22,775 nt of DNA from Caulobacteraceae bacterium (GTDB lineage Bacteria; Pseudomonadota; Alphaproteobacteria; Caulobacterales; Caulobacteraceae), in NCBI GenBank assembly GCA_947484535.1, contig CANKPO010000001.1, forward strand, positions 1-22,775, read 5' to 3'. The first letter of the stretch is position 1, and each line of letters begins with the position of its first letter. Positions 22,291 to 22,775 of this stretch are shown here, in pieces. The translations under genes and the position numbers were made by a program. The notes under the pieces were generated by a model, which did not search any database, had not been told where the DNA came from, and worked only from the letters and a program-made list of their open reading frames with translations.

Positions 22291-22775
22291 TTGTCCACTG
22301 CGAGTGCACGTGCCTACGATTTAATCCGTTCCCTGATCCTGGAAGGCCGTTTTGCGCCTGGCGAGCGGTTGAAAGAAGAGGAGCTGACCGATCTTTGCGG
22401 CGTTTCTCGCACCCCGGTTCGCGAAGGCCTGCGACGATTAGCCATTGAAGGCCTTGTTGTGGTTACCCCCCACCAGGGCGCACAGGTTGCCGCGATCGGT
22501 GAGGGCGAGTTGGCCGAAATCTATGCCCTCAGAGCCATGATCGAAGGCCACGCCGCAGGTAGAGCCGCTGTGCTTATCGACGACGACGATATCGCCAAGC
22601 TGAAGGCCTTAGCCAGTGAGATGGAGGCAGCGGTTGCGGCGTCCAACAGCGATCTTGGCGGCGGCGCAGCAGAACTTAACGCGCGATTTACCCCGGCCAA
22701 TAGCGAGTTCCACCGCATCATCCTGGATGCCGCAATGAGCCCGCGTCTTGCCGCTATGGCTTCGCTGGTTGTCGA
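22291..22775 (+). CDS. GntR family (FadR subfamily) transcriptional regulator, partial
   Basis: The first 161 codons of a regulator that runs off the right edge. An N-terminal winged helix-turn-helix is clear: ARAYDLIRSLILEGRFAPGE, then LKEEELTDLCGVSRTPVREG with the SRTPVRE recognition helix, then LRRLAIEGLVVVTPHQGAQV. From about residue 80 the helical FCD effector domain begins (GELAEIYALRAMIEGHAAGR, then SEFHRIILDAAMS). The start must be the TTG at 22291: an in-frame stop lies at 22273, no ATG or GTG lies between, and AGGGAG is 6 bases upstream. FCD domains usually bind carboxylic acids, fitting an acid intermediate of the nearby pathway as inducer. Its probable sites are the TTGTNNACAA-type motifs beside the receptor, hyuA and lyase genes. 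Confidence 0.9.
   Translation, partial: MSTASARAYDLIRSLILEGRFAPGERLKEEELTDLCGVSRTPVREGLRRLAIEGLVVVTPHQGAQVAAIGEGELAEIYALRAMIEGHAAGRAAVLIDDDDIAKLKALASEMEAAVAASNSDLGGGAAELNARFTPANSEFHRIILDAAMSPRLAAMASLVV

Overview
The window looks like chromosomal DNA of a TonB-receptor-rich alphaproteobacterium, in my reading Caulobacterales or Sphingomonadales. Three different TonB-dependent receptors lie within 22 kb, one of them of the sphingomonad/caulobacter type. TTG and GTG starts are common, the base composition is moderately GC-rich, and tight operons are separated by short divergent control regions. I see no rRNA, tRNA, CRISPR array, insertion sequence or phage gene. The taxonomic call is inference.

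Left part (about 1-12,602): a phosphorus-acquisition island. After the start of a short-chain dehydrogenase at the left edge come an outer-membrane TonB-dependent receptor (minus), a divergent HAD-IIA phosphatase (plus), a MurR/RpiR-type SIS-domain regulator (minus), a phnD-phnC-phnE ABC importer operon (minus), and then, divergently on the plus strand, a secreted beta-propeller/alkaline-phosphatase-like phosphoesterase followed by a FecA-like TonB receptor. Two near-identical Pho-box-like 7-4-7 direct repeats (2762-2779 minus; 7543-7560 plus) sit in the two divergent control regions. They suggest PhoB control of the first receptor and of the phosphoesterase/FecA-like pair. No C-P lyase or classical phosphonatase gene is visible. 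With a sugar-phosphate-type regulator and a cytosolic HAD phosphatase beside the importer, my inference is that a phosphate ester, possibly a phosphosugar, is imported intact and dephosphorylated inside the cell.

Right part (about 12,634-22,775): a catabolic cluster. A compact minus-strand operon encodes hydantoinase/oxoprolinase subunits A and B, a family III CoA-transferase and an isochorismatase-fold amidohydrolase. Divergent from it is an HMG-CoA-lyase-like enzyme, then, convergent with that, a third TonB receptor, which is divergent from a GntR/FadR-type regulator running off the right edge. A TTGTNNACAA-type motif occurs in both divergent control regions (18539-18548, 18556-18565, 18602-18611, 22230-22239), so the GntR protein probably controls the whole set as a local regulon. 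A reasonable inferred route is uptake by the receptor, ring opening or ATP-dependent activation by HyuAB, amide removal by the amidohydrolase, CoA transfer, then C-C cleavage by the lyase. The substrate cannot be read from the sequence.

The HMG-CoA-lyase-like gene and the third receptor end tail to tail at a compact pair of hairpins, each with its T-tract pointing the opposite way.
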